A DNA stretch of 64,000 nt from Arthrobacter sp. SLBN-83 (GTDB lineage Bacteria > Actinomycetota > Actinomycetes > Actinomycetales > Micrococcaceae), in the NCBI RefSeq assembly GCF_006715285.1, contig NZ_VFMX01000001.1, positions 1 through 64,000 of the forward strand. The letters are read 5' to 3'. A program made the position numbers and the translations under genes. Of the stretch, positions 18,777 to 27,043 are shown in pieces (the stretch's first letter is position 1; every line of letters starts with the position of its first letter). The notes under the pieces were generated by a model. The model was not told where the DNA came from. It saw only the letters and a program-made list of their open reading frames with translations, and ran no database searches.

Positions 18777-20462
18777 GTGACTACAGACACCTCTTCCGCA
18801 GCCCGCCCGCACACCCGGATCGATGCCGTCGCGGACAACTACACAGATACCCTGATCAGGCTCAACCCGACGTTTGCCACCACCCTTGGCCTGCCCGGAC
18901 ATGAGACGGAATACCAGGACTTCTCCCCCGCCGGCATCGCCGGTTTCGCAGAGGCGGCACGGGACGCCCTCGCCGCACTGGACGGCCTGGAGCCTGAGGA
19001 CGACGTGGACGCCGTCACCCTGGACGCCATGCGGGAGCGGCTGGGCCTGCAACTTCTGATTCACGCCTCGGGCTGGGAGTACGCGGAACTGAACAACATC
19101 GCCTCCCCGGCCCAGGACATCAGGGCCATCTTCGACCTCATGCCCACCGATACCGAGCAGGACTGGGAGCACATGGCGGGGCGCGCCCACAAGGTGCCGG
19201 CGGCCATCAGCGGCTACACCGAGTCCCTGCGCCTGGCCCGGGACGCCGGCAAGGTGGCCGCTGCCCGCCAGGTCCGGATCGTCATCGAACAGGTCACCAA
19301 GTACGCCGCCGAAGACGGCTTCTTCGCCAAGCTGGCCGCGGAGGCCTCGACTTCCGCCGGGCCATTGCCCTCGGCGCTGCAGGACAAGCTCGACGCCGGC
19401 GCTGACGCCGCCCGGAGCGCCTACACCGGCCTGGCGGAATTCCTGCGCACCGAACTGCTCCCGGCCGCGCCGGAGAAGGACGCCGTGGGCAGGGCCCGGT
19501 ACGCCCTGGCTTCCCGCTCCTTCCTGGGCGCCGAAGTGGACCTGGAGGAAACGTACGCATGGGGCGTGCAGGAACTCGACCGCCTCATCGCGGAGCAGGA
19601 GGAGGTCGCGGCCACCATCAAGGCAGGCGCGACAATCGCCGAAGCCAAGGAAATCCTCAACAACGATCCCGCGCGCCAGCTCAAGGGCACTGAGGCGCTG
19701 CGGGAATGGATGCAGGGCCTCTCCGACAAGGCCGTGGCCGAACTCGCCGGAGTGCACTTCGACATCCCGGACGTCATGAAGAAGCTCGAGTGCAGGATCG
19801 CCCCCACCGACGAGGGCGGCATCTACTACACCGGACCCTCCGACGACTTCAGCCGCCCAGGCCGCATGTGGTGGTCCGTCCCTGCCGGCGAAGACACCTT
19901 CACCACCTGGGCCGAAACCACCACGGTCTACCACGAAGGCGTCCCCGGCCACCACCTCCAGGTGGCCACCGCAACGTACCGGCGGGAGCTGCTGAACAAG
20001 TGGCGCCGGAACGTCTGCTGGACCTCCGGGCACGGCGAAGGCTGGGCCCTCTACGCCGAGAAGCTCATGCAGGAACTGGGCTACCTGAGCGACCCCGGCG
20101 ACCACATGGGCATGCTGGACATGCAGCGGATGCGGGCAGCGCGCGTGGTCTTCGACATCGGCGTGCACCTCGAACTCGAGATGCCCGAACGCTGGGGCTC
20201 GGGCACCTGGACCGCCGACAAGGGGTACGGCTTCCTGAAGGAGAACCTCCCCATCAGCGAAGGGCAGCTCAACTTCGAGTTCACCCGCTACCTCGGCTGG
20301 CCCGGCCAGGCCCCCTCCTACAAAGTCGGCCAGCGCCTCTGGGAACAGATCCGCGCCGAACTGGAATCACGGCCCGGGTTCGACCTCAAGGAGTTCCACA
20401 CCAAGGCCCTCAACATCGGCTCTGTTGGACTCGACACCCTCCGCCGGGCGCTGCTTTCCTAG
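18777..20462 (+). CDS. DUF885-family protein, probable metallopeptidase
   Basis: 561 aa. DUF885 proteins are M3/M32-like predicted zinc peptidases. The motif YHEGVPGHHLQ at about residues 384-394 supplies the HExxxxHH-type metal site, and GHGEGWALYAEKLMQELG at about 420 supplies the downstream Glu. No signal peptide is seen, so it should be cytoplasmic. The start is GTG 18777. It stands alone between two dispersed repeats, and interrupts the accE-maf order seen in mycobacteria. The substrate is not known; the catalytic role is inferred from the motif. Confidence 0.85.
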   Translation: MTTDTSSAARPHTRIDAVADNYTDTLIRLNPTFATTLGLPGHETEYQDFSPAGIAGFAEAARDALAALDGLEPEDDVDAVTLDAMRERLGLQLLIHASGWEYAELNNIASPAQDIRAIFDLMPTDTEQDWEHMAGRAHKVPAAISGYTESLRLARDAGKVAAARQVRIVIEQVTKYAAEDGFFAKLAAEASTSAGPLPSALQDKLDAGADAARSAYTGLAEFLRTELLPAAPEKDAVGRARYALASRSFLGAEVDLEETYAWGVQELDRLIAEQEEVAATIKAGATIAEAKEILNNDPARQLKGTEALREWMQGLSDKAVAELAGVHFDIPDVMKKLECRIAPTDEGGIYYTGPSDDFSRPGRMWWSVPAGEDTFTTWAETTTVYHEGVPGHHLQVATATYRRELLNKWRRNVCWTSGHGEGWALYAEKLMQELGYLSDPGDHMGMLDMQRMRAARVVFDIGVHLELEMPERWGSGTWTADKGYGFLKENLPISEGQLNFEFTRYLGWPGQAPSYKVGQRLWEQIRAELESRPGFDLKEFHTKALNIGSVGLDTLRRALLS

Positions 20463-20464
20463 CC

Positions 20465-20625
20465 TGCCCCTGCGGGGTGGGCGGGCAACATCCTCGGCGC
20501 GCTGCTCCTTCGTCGCGGATGGGCCCACGCTGGCAGGGTTCCCTGGCCGAGCTTGCGAGGTCAGGGTGCCGGTGGGGAGCGCGCTGCCGGATGCCGCCCA
20601 CCCACCCCTTCGGGCGAGATGTTAA
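20465..20625. repeat. Long imperfect inverted repeat containing dispersed repeat copy B
   Basis: The 307-bp gap before the symporter gene begins with a long hairpin-like region: a left part around GCGGGGTGGGCGGGCAACATC and GCGCGCTGCTCC faces a right part around GGGGAGCGCGCTGCCGG and CACCCACCCCTTC...GAGATGTT. The central segment 20536-20560 is the exact reverse complement of the repeat core of 36996-37020 (one base apart from the first unit). It could be a REP-like element or a terminator for the DUF885 gene. Confidence 0.55.
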
Positions 20626-20654
20626 GCACACCGCCGCTGGGAATAAGTAACAAA

Positions 20655-20705
20655 AGCCGCGTATAGCCTTGATTTTTCAGGGTTTTCAAGTTTCAGCCGC
20701 GTATA
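20655..20705 (+). promoter_or_regulatory. Direct repeat AGCCGCGTATA, two copies 40 bp apart, upstream of the symporter gene
   Basis: AGCCGCGTATA occurs at 20655-20665 and 20695-20705 in an unusually AT-rich stretch (20640-20740) that also holds TTTTCAGG/TTTTCAAG repeats. The promoter of the symporter gene is probably here; the repeats may be operator sites. No exact -10/-35 pair can be fixed. Confidence 0.4.
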
Positions 20706-20769
20706 TTGGCGCGTAATATTTCTCAATGTTCGTTCGACGTGGTATTGGCCCGGGGTCTAGCTTGTTCTG

Positions 20770-22206
20770 GTGAGCACTCAGACAAGCACCCCACCTTCCG
20801 CAGGGAAGACCGGATTCCAGCTGCCCAAGTGGGCCGGCTCGTTCGGCTTCCAGATCATCGCCGCCCTCATCGTGGGCCTTGGCCTCGGCCTGCTGGCAAA
20901 GTACACCGGCAGCACCAAGGCCAACCCCAACGCACTCGGCGCCACGCTGCAGACCATCGGCTCAAGCTATGTGTCCCTGCTGCAGACCGCCGTCGTTCCG
21001 CTGATCTTCACCGCCGTCGTCAGCTCCATCTCCAACCTGCGCCAGGTATCCAACGCCGCCAGGCTGGCATGGAACACACTGCTGTGGTTCGCCATCACGT
21101 CCCTGATCGCCGTACTGATCGGCATGGGCTTGGGCGTCCTGCTGCAGCCCGGCGCCAACACCGGCATCTCGGGGGACGCCAAGTACACCGGCAAGTCCGG
21201 TGACTGGTGGGCATTCCTGGTGGGCCTCTTCCCCAAGAACTTCCTGGGCCTGGGTGCCAGCTCCACTGTCGGCGATTCCGGCGCCGTCACCACCTCCGTC
21301 AGCTTCAACGTCCTGCAGATCCTGGTCATTGCCATCGCAGTGGGCGTCGCCGCCCTCAAGGTGGGCAAGTCTGCCGAGCCCTTCCTGAAGCTCAACGCCT
21401 CGGCCCTCGCCGTCATCCAGAAGGTCCTCTGGTGGATCATCCGCATTGCGCCGCTGGGCACCATCGGCCTGATCGGCAACGCCGTCGCCGTCTACGGCTG
21501 GGACACCATCGGCTCGCTCGGCAAGTTCACCGTGGCCATCTACGCCGGCCTGGTCCTGGTGCTGTTCGTGGTCTACCCCATCCTGGTGCGCAGCCACGGC
21601 CTGTCCATCAAGCAGTACTTCTCGGGCGTGTGGCCCGCCGTCCAGCTGGCCTTCGTTTCCCGCTCCTCCGTGGGAACGCTGCCGCTGACCCAGCGTGTCA
21701 CTGAGCGCAGCCTGGGCGTCCCCCGCGCCTACGCTTCCTTCGCCGTGCCGCTGGGCGCCACCACCAAGATGGACGGCTGCGCAGCCATCTACCCGGCCGT
21801 ATCCGCAATCTTCGTGGCCCAGTTCTTCGGCATCCACCTGGACTTCAGCCAGTACCTGCTGATCGCCCTGGTCTCGGTCCTGGGTTCCGCCGCCACCGCC
21901 GGCACCACCGGCGCCGTGGTGATGCTCACCCTGACGCTCTCCACGCTGGGACTGCCGCTGGCCGGCGTCGGACTCCTGCTCGCCATCGACCCCATCCTGG
22001 ACATGGGCCGCACCGCCGTGAACGTTGCAGGCCAGGCACTGGTCCCCACCATCGTGGCCAAGCGCCAGGGCATCCTGGACGAGTCCCTGTACAACGCGCC
22101 GCGCAACGGCACCCCGTTCGTGGATGACAGCGACGCCGTGACTGACGCCACCGACGGCACCACTGCCGACACCGCACCCCGCGAACTGCAGGATGCAAAG
22201 GCATAA
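20770..22206 (+). CDS. Dicarboxylate/amino acid:cation symporter (DAACS family)
   Basis: 478 aa, GTG start. It imports C4-dicarboxylates or glutamate/aspartate with H+ or Na+. About eight membrane segments begin at residue 20. The family's transport core is visible: the serine-rich reentrant loop SRSSVGTLPLT (about 297-307, normally SSSxT-like), the TM7 signature near GATTKMDGCAAIYPAV (in place of the common NMDGT), and the second hairpin SAATAGTTGAVVM (about 377-389). The C-terminal tail is acidic and Thr-rich. The missing N of NMDGT, here KMDG, may shift cation or substrate choice. A strong 19-bp hairpin follows. Confidence 0.9.
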   Translation: MSTQTSTPPSAGKTGFQLPKWAGSFGFQIIAALIVGLGLGLLAKYTGSTKANPNALGATLQTIGSSYVSLLQTAVVPLIFTAVVSSISNLRQVSNAARLAWNTLLWFAITSLIAVLIGMGLGVLLQPGANTGISGDAKYTGKSGDWWAFLVGLFPKNFLGLGASSTVGDSGAVTTSVSFNVLQILVIAIAVGVAALKVGKSAEPFLKLNASALAVIQKVLWWIIRIAPLGTIGLIGNAVAVYGWDTIGSLGKFTVAIYAGLVLVLFVVYPILVRSHGLSIKQYFSGVWPAVQLAFVSRSSVGTLPLTQRVTERSLGVPRAYASFAVPLGATTKMDGCAAIYPAVSAIFVAQFFGIHLDFSQYLLIALVSVLGSAATAGTTGAVVMLTLTLSTLGLPLAGVGLLLAIDPILDMGRTAVNVAGQALVPTIVAKRQGILDESLYNAPRNGTPFVDDSDAVTDATDGTTADTAPRELQDAKA

Positions 22207-22216
22207 CGCGCCTAAT

Positions 22217-22257
22217 AGAAGAGCGTCCCCGGGAAGTTTTCCCGGGGACGCTCTTCT
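22217..22257. terminator. Bidirectional terminator hairpin
   Basis: Perfect 19-bp stem (22217-22235 with 22239-22257) and a 3-base loop, sited between two convergent genes, the symporter and the secreted protein. Confidence 0.9.
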
Positions 22258-22280
22258 GCGTTAATGACTCCTCAGCCCGC

Positions 22281-22844
22281 TCAGCGGCCGCCACCGCCGA
22301 TCACGCCGTTCTGCACGGCCTTGGTCACCGCATCAGCCTCGGCCTGCGTCAGCTTCCCGTCAGTGACCGCCTTGTCCAGGCGGGTCTTAAGTGCCGCAGC
22401 ATGCTCGGACTGCTCCTCGCTGCGGATCTCCTGGAGGGCAGCTGTCACCTTCGCTTCATCAATGCCCAGCGAATCGGCCAGCGACTTGGCGAGCGCAGCC
22501 TCCCGGGCAGCCGGGTCCGGCTTCTGTCCCTCGGCAGGCGGCGTGGCGGGCTTGTTGGCCTCACGGAAGGCCTTCAACGCGTCAGTCACCTTGGCCTCGT
22601 CCACACCGAGCTTCGCCGCAAGCGCGGAGGCCTGTTCCATCCCGTGTCCGCCGCGGCCGCCGTGCCTGCCCATTCCGTCCTGGGCAGTGCCGGAGCTTCC
22701 GTCAGCCGAAGCGCTGGAACTCGAAGTGGGCGTGGGAGTGGGTGTCGTGGTGGTGGCAGAGGCCATGCCGGCAACGCCGATTCCGGCACCGAGCGCCAGC
22801 GCGGCGGCTGACAGGCCCAGGGTCATCTTCTTCGTGCGTTTCAT
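22281..22844 (-). CDS. Small secreted protein with two EAKV repeats
   Basis: 187 aa. The N-terminus MKRTKKMTLGLSAAALALGAG... is a clear signal peptide with cleavage expected after MASA (about residue 30). A Thr/Pro/Ser linker and a His/Gly-rich patch (GMGRHGGRGGHGM) follow. Two similar repeats, LGVDEAKVTDALKAFRE and LGIDEAKVTAALQEIRSEEQ, precede a C-terminal KLTQAEADAVTKAVQNGVIGG, so the mature protein should be helical. ATG 22844 is chosen because AGGAGA lies 6 bases upstream; a longer open frame to 23228 has no support and would hide the signal peptide. Family unnamed; common in Arthrobacter-like genomes as a predicted exported protein. Metal binding via the His patch is speculation. Confidence 0.8.
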   Translation of the reverse strand: MKRTKKMTLGLSAAALALGAGIGVAGMASATTTTPTPTPTSSSSASADGSSGTAQDGMGRHGGRGGHGMEQASALAAKLGVDEAKVTDALKAFREANKPATPPAEGQKPDPAAREAALAKSLADSLGIDEAKVTAALQEIRSEEQSEHAAALKTRLDKAVTDGKLTQAEADAVTKAVQNGVIGGGGR

Positions 22845-23003
22845 CTTTCGTCTCCTGATACGCCGTCGGGTGACGGCTGCTGGTGGAACGCCTCTCATCG
22901 AGACACGCCAAGTCTTACGGGCCAGGTTCAGGAGGGGCTGTTCGGAACCTTTCGTTCTCCTGTGAATCCACGCCTGCCCGCCACTACCGGTCGAGCGAAG
23001 AAG

Positions 23004-23035
23004 TTGCATGCAGTGCAAAGTTGCACGTAGTGTAA
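23004..23035. promoter_or_regulatory. Tandem palindromic operators before the tetR gene
   Basis: TTGCATGCAGTGCAA (23004-23018; perfect TTGCA/TGCAA arms) and TTGCACGTAGTGTAA (23021-23035) are two 15-bp palindromes with starts 17 bp apart. They end 5 bases before the GTG start of the regulator. TetR proteins usually bind such sites in their own promoter, so autoregulation of the regulator and exporter pair is inferred. Confidence 0.65.
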
Positions 23036-23040
23036 GAGTC

Positions 23041-23718
23041 GTGACAAGCCCCATCCCTTCTCCCGACGCCGAGCCGGCCACCCCGTCGCGCCGTGAGCTG
23101 AACAAGGCCGCCACGCGCCAGGCCATCACGGACGCCGCGCTGGGACTCCTTCGTTCCAAAGGCCCCGGAAACTTCACCGTGGAGGACATCGCAGACTCCG
23201 CCGGCATTTCGCGCCGCACCTTCTTCAACTACTTCAGCAGCACCGACTCCGCGCTGGCGTCCATCGTCCACGGCTTCCTGGACAACGCCATCCAGCAGCT
23301 GCGGCTCCGACCGGCGGACGAGCCCATTCTGGAGTCGGCGCAGGCGGCGCTGATGGCCCTGGCCGATCCCAAGGCCGTGGCCCCGCTGGCGGAATTGTTT
23401 ACGCTGACCCAGCAGAGCCCGCTGATGTCCCACACGGAACTCGAAGCGTGGGACCACTGCCGGGCCCAGGTGTTTACCGTCGCCCGTGAACGCCTGGCCG
23501 GTACCCGGGGCGGGCAGGACGAGCTGTATGTCCATGCACTGGCCGGCTCCATCATCTCCTGCGGCAAGGCCGCCATGGAGGTCTGGTTCAGCCGCCGCGG
23601 CCCGGACCTGTCGCCCGCATCGCTGGACGAGCTCCGCCGGCTGCTGATCGACGCCATGGCCCTGCTGGGCGCAGGCTTCAACACCACCGCTTTTCCATCC
23701 GCAACCCGTTCCTCCTGA
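23041..23718 (+). CDS. TetR-family transcriptional regulator
   Basis: 225 aa. The N-terminal TetR helix-turn-helix is clear: RQAITDAALGLL, then FTVEDIADSAGISRRTFFNYFSS (about residues 40-62). The C-terminal part is the ligand-sensing helical domain with no recognisable subfamily. The start GTG 23041 is chosen because the operator palindromes lie directly upstream; a start at 23008 would place the operators inside the gene. There are only 5 bases between operator and start and no good Shine-Dalgarno site, so the transcript may be leaderless. The exporter gene begins 18 bases after the stop; the regulator probably represses both. Confidence 0.9.
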   Translation: MTSPIPSPDAEPATPSRRELNKAATRQAITDAALGLLRSKGPGNFTVEDIADSAGISRRTFFNYFSSTDSALASIVHGFLDNAIQQLRLRPADEPILESAQAALMALADPKAVAPLAELFTLTQQSPLMSHTELEAWDHCRAQVFTVARERLAGTRGGQDELYVHALAGSIISCGKAAMEVWFSRRGPDLSPASLDELRRLLIDAMALLGAGFNTTAFPSATRSS

Positions 23719-23736
23719 TCAGATCGGTTCTCCCGC

Positions 23737-26259
23737 ATGGCACTCCTCCTCTACCGCCTCGGCAAGTTCTCCTACCGCCGGCGCTGGCTTGTCATCTCCC
23801 TGTGGCTTGCCGTGCTGGTGGCCGTGGGCGGCTCTGCCGCAGCCTTCCACGGCACCCTGTCCAACAACTTCCAGATCCCCGGGACCGAAACCCAGCGGAT
23901 CGCGGACAAGCTCAAGCAGGAGCTGCCCTCGGCGTCCGGCGGAAGCGCCACGATCGTCTTCGAAGCGCCCGACGGCGGCTTCACGGACCAGAGCCGGGCA
24001 GCCGTGACCGACGCGCTGAAGAAGCTGCAGACCATCCCTGAGGTCAAAGGCACGGTGGATCCGTTCGCCACCCAGGCCCAGGTGGACCAGGCCGGCAAGG
24101 CCATTACCGACGGCGAGCAGCAGCTCGCGGCCGGCCAGGCCCAGCTTGACGCCTCCCGCGCGCAGCTCGAGGCCGGCAAGGCCCAGCTGGCCGCGGCCGA
24201 GCAACAGCTTAGTGCGGCAGGAGCACCGGCAGCACTGATTGAGGCCCAGCTCGGCCAGCAGAAGGCGGCGCTGGCGGCGGGCCAGGCAAAGCTCGACGCC
24301 GGCACCCAGGAACTGGAGGCCACCAAGGCCAAGCTGGAACTTGGCAAGCGCCAGGCCCAGGCAGCATCGGCCATCCGCTTCGTTTCCGGGGACAACAAAG
24401 CCGCCGTGGCACAGGTGCAGTTCAACACCTCCATCAACGGGCTGGCCCCAACGGTCCGCAAGCAGGTGCAGCAGATCGCCCACGAAACCTCCTCGGCCGG
24501 CGTCACCGCGCTGGCCAGCAAGGAAATCACCGAGGACATCTCGGCCCTGTTTGGCACCGCGGAAATCGTGGGCATCGCCGTGGCAGCGCTGGTCCTCATC
24601 CTCATGCTGGGCACTCTGGTAGCCGCCGGGCTGCCGCTGCTGATGGCCATCATGGGCGTCGGCGTGGGCGTGGGCATCACCTTTGCCCTGTCCGGCCTGT
24701 TCGACATGAGCTCCATCTCCCCCATGCTGGCCCTCATGCTGGGCCTCGCCGTGGGCATCGACTACTCGCTGTTCATCGTGAACCGGCACCGGACCCAGTT
24801 GCTGGCCGGCATGGATCCTGAAGAGTCCGTGGCCCGGGCCAACGGCACGTCCGGCAACGCGGTGGTCTTCGCCGGCCTCACCGTGATCATCGCCCTGGCC
24901 GCCCTGGTGGTCCCCGGACTGCCGTTCCTCACCGTCATGGGCCTCGCGGCGGCCGGAACCGTGGCCGTGGCCGTACTGGTCGCCATCACCCTGACCCCTG
25001 CCATGCTGTCCCTGATCGGCCGCCGCATCATCTCCAAGCGGGCCTGGGCAAAGTCGGAGGCGCACAACGCCGAGCCCGGCCACGAAGCCGCAGATATCGC
25101 CGTCGACCGCGAACGAAGCACCCACGGGTGGGGTGGCCTGGTCACCAAGCACCCCTGGATTGCGCTCATCGCCGGCATCCTCCTGCTGGGCACCCTGGCC
25201 CTGCCCGCAACCCAGCTCCAGCTGGCCCTGCCGGACGGCGGCTCCGAGCCCGTGGAGTCAGAGGCATACCAGGCCTACGACCTGACGGCACGCAGCTTCG
25301 GCGAAGGCGTCACCGGCCCCATCGTGGCCGTGGGCGAGTTCCCCGCGAACCTGGATGCGGCCCAGGCGCAGAAACTGCAGTTCGACATCGCGGACAAGCT
25401 CCGCGCCGTGGACAACGTGGTGGCAGCCGTGCCGGTTGCCCTCAGCGAAGACCGCCGCACCGCCGTGTTCCAGGTCATCCCCAAGGAAGGTCCCGCCAGC
25501 GCCAGCACCGTCAAGGTGGTCTCCGAACTGCGCGGACTGAACGGCGAAATCAAGGCCGACTACGACGTCGCCATGGGCCTGACCGGGCAGACGGCCGGCA
25601 ACGTGGACGTCTCCACGAAGCTTGGCGACGCTTTGCCGCCCTACCTGGCAATCGTCGTCGGACTTTCCCTGGTCCTGCTCCTGCTGGTGTTCCGCTCCAT
25701 CGTGGTCCCGCTGCTGGCCACGGGCGGCTTCCTGCTGTCCCTGTCTGCGGCCTTCGGCGCCGTGGTGGCTGTGTACCAGTGGGGATGGCTGGGCAATGTC
25801 TTCGACGTGGCCAACCCGGGCGCCGTGCTGAGCTTCCTGCCCATCATCCTGATCGGCGTGCTGTTCGGCCTGGCCATGGACTACCAGGTGTTCATCGCCT
25901 CCGGCATGCGCGAGGCCTACATGCACGGATCATCCGCCAAGGAAGCGGTCCGGGTGGGCTTTCGGCACGCAGCCGCCGTGGTCACCGCAGCCGCGATCAT
26001 CATGGTCAGTGTGTTCTCCGGCTTCATCTTCAGCCACCTCACCATGGTCCGGCCGCTGGGCTTCGCGATGGCCTTCGGCGTCCTGTTCGACGCCTTCGTG
26101 GTCCGCATGACCATCGTTCCGGCCGTGATGTACCTGCTGGGTGCCAAGTCCTGGTGGCTGCCCCGCTGGCTGGACCGGATCCTGCCGGACGTGGACGTGG
26201 AGGGCGCCAAGCTCAACCGCGGCCAGGCCGCACCGGTGTCCGGCGAGCTGGTCCACTAG
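23737..26259 (+). CDS. MMPL-family (RND-like) exporter
   Basis: 840 aa. Two MMPL halves, each with one membrane segment, a large extracellular loop and about five more segments. The family Asp motifs are in VGIDYSLFIVNRHR (about residue 336) and GLAMDYQVFIASGMREA (about 709). The first periplasmic loop contains a long Ala/Gln/Leu-rich heptad region (about 120-215) with repeats such as AAGQAQLDASRAQLEAGKAQ, a probable coiled coil also seen in YhgE/Pip-like and some actinobacterial MMPL proteins. Such transporters export lipids, siderophores or drugs by proton motive force. Regulation by the adjacent TetR is likely. Substrate unknown. Confidence 0.92.
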   Translation: MALLLYRLGKFSYRRRWLVISLWLAVLVAVGGSAAAFHGTLSNNFQIPGTETQRIADKLKQELPSASGGSATIVFEAPDGGFTDQSRAAVTDALKKLQTIPEVKGTVDPFATQAQVDQAGKAITDGEQQLAAGQAQLDASRAQLEAGKAQLAAAEQQLSAAGAPAALIEAQLGQQKAALAAGQAKLDAGTQELEATKAKLELGKRQAQAASAIRFVSGDNKAAVAQVQFNTSINGLAPTVRKQVQQIAHETSSAGVTALASKEITEDISALFGTAEIVGIAVAALVLILMLGTLVAAGLPLLMAIMGVGVGVGITFALSGLFDMSSISPMLALMLGLAVGIDYSLFIVNRHRTQLLAGMDPEESVARANGTSGNAVVFAGLTVIIALAALVVPGLPFLTVMGLAAAGTVAVAVLVAITLTPAMLSLIGRRIISKRAWAKSEAHNAEPGHEAADIAVDRERSTHGWGGLVTKHPWIALIAGILLLGTLALPATQLQLALPDGGSEPVESEAYQAYDLTARSFGEGVTGPIVAVGEFPANLDAAQAQKLQFDIADKLRAVDNVVAAVPVALSEDRRTAVFQVIPKEGPASASTVKVVSELRGLNGEIKADYDVAMGLTGQTAGNVDVSTKLGDALPPYLAIVVGLSLVLLLLVFRSIVVPLLATGGFLLSLSAAFGAVVAVYQWGWLGNVFDVANPGAVLSFLPIILIGVLFGLAMDYQVFIASGMREAYMHGSSAKEAVRVGFRHAAAVVTAAAIIMVSVFSGFIFSHLTMVRPLGFAMAFGVLFDAFVVRMTIVPAVMYLLGAKSWWLPRWLDRILPDVDVEGAKLNRGQAAPVSGELVH

Positions 26260-26268
26260 GCTGAAGCC

Positions 26269-26913
26269 GTGCTCCATCTGATTCTCGCCTCCCAGTCCCC
26301 CGCCCGCACCAAGCTCCTCGCCGAGGCCGGCATCCGGCACACCGTGCTGGTGTCCGACGTCGACGAGGCCGCCGTCCAGGAGCGGTACGGTGTCACCGAC
26401 CCGCACGACACCGCACTGCTGCTGGCCCGGGCCAAGGCCGAGGCCGTGGCGTCACTTCCCGAGGCGGAGGGCGCGCTGGTGCTGGGCTGCGACTCCGTCT
26501 TTGAGTTCGACGGCGAGGCGCACGGCAAGCCCTACACGGCCGACGTCGCCCGCGAGCGGATGCTGCGCATGAGCGGCAGCGCGGGCGTGCTGCACACGGG
26601 GCACTGGCTGGTGGACTGCAGGGACACGGACGACGACGGCAGCGGCGGCCGCGGCTCGGGCGCCACGCTCGGGGCGGTCGCCTCCGCCGAGGTTTCCTTC
26701 CTGGAAATGGAACCGGCCGAAATCGACGCCTACATCGCCACCGGCGAACCGCTGCACTGCGCGGGCTCCTTCACCATCGACGGCCTGGGCGGGGCCTTCA
26801 TCCGGAAGGTCGACGGCGACCCGCACGCCGTCGTCGGCCTTTCCGTCTCCACCCTGCGCAGCCTGCTCGCTGCCGCCAATGTGCGCATCACGGATCTCTG
26901 GCCCCACCGCTAA
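26269..26913 (+). CDS. maf: Maf-family nucleotide pyrophosphatase
   Basis: 214 aa, GTG start 9 bases after the exporter stop. Maf proteins hydrolyse non-canonical or canonical nucleoside triphosphates (dTTP/UTP in the YhdE type) to monophosphates. The N-terminal signature LASQSPARTKLLAEAGI (about residues 5-21), catalytic GCDSVFEFDG (about 70) and the GEPLHCAGSFTIDGLGG region (about 162-178) are present. A small insert, RDTDDDGSGGRGSGATLG at about 121-138, is an unusual Gly/Asp-rich loop. In mycobacteria maf also lies between accE and the alpha-subunit gene. Confidence 0.92.
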   Translation: MLHLILASQSPARTKLLAEAGIRHTVLVSDVDEAAVQERYGVTDPHDTALLLARAKAEAVASLPEAEGALVLGCDSVFEFDGEAHGKPYTADVARERMLRMSGSAGVLHTGHWLVDCRDTDDDGSGGRGSGATLGAVASAEVSFLEMEPAEIDAYIATGEPLHCAGSFTIDGLGGAFIRKVDGDPHAVVGLSVSTLRSLLAAANVRITDLWPHR

Positions 26914-26935
26914 AGCACTCCGTTTTCTGCACAGC

Positions 26936-26952
26936 TTGTAGCTTCCCTACAA
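26936..26952. promoter_or_regulatory. 17-bp palindrome TTGTAG-N5-CTACAA upstream of the carboxylase alpha subunit
   Basis: Perfect 6-bp inverted repeat with spacer CTTCC; the partner element is at 16692-16708 before accD. It lies 92 bp before the alpha-subunit start. An AT-rich TTTACA...TAATAT stretch (26964-26990) just downstream may be part of the promoter, but its spacing of 15 is short. Confidence 0.6.
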
Positions 26953-27043
26953 AGGAAGGCTGCTTTACACGCGGATTCCGCAAGTAATATCGGCGGAACC
27001 TCCAAAACCGCGCTAGGCTCCCTGAAGGAAAGAAGGAGACGCC

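Noticed and set aside
22845..23228. N-terminal extension of the small secreted protein
   Set aside because: It would hide a clear signal peptide, and would run across the divergent tetR gene start and its operators.
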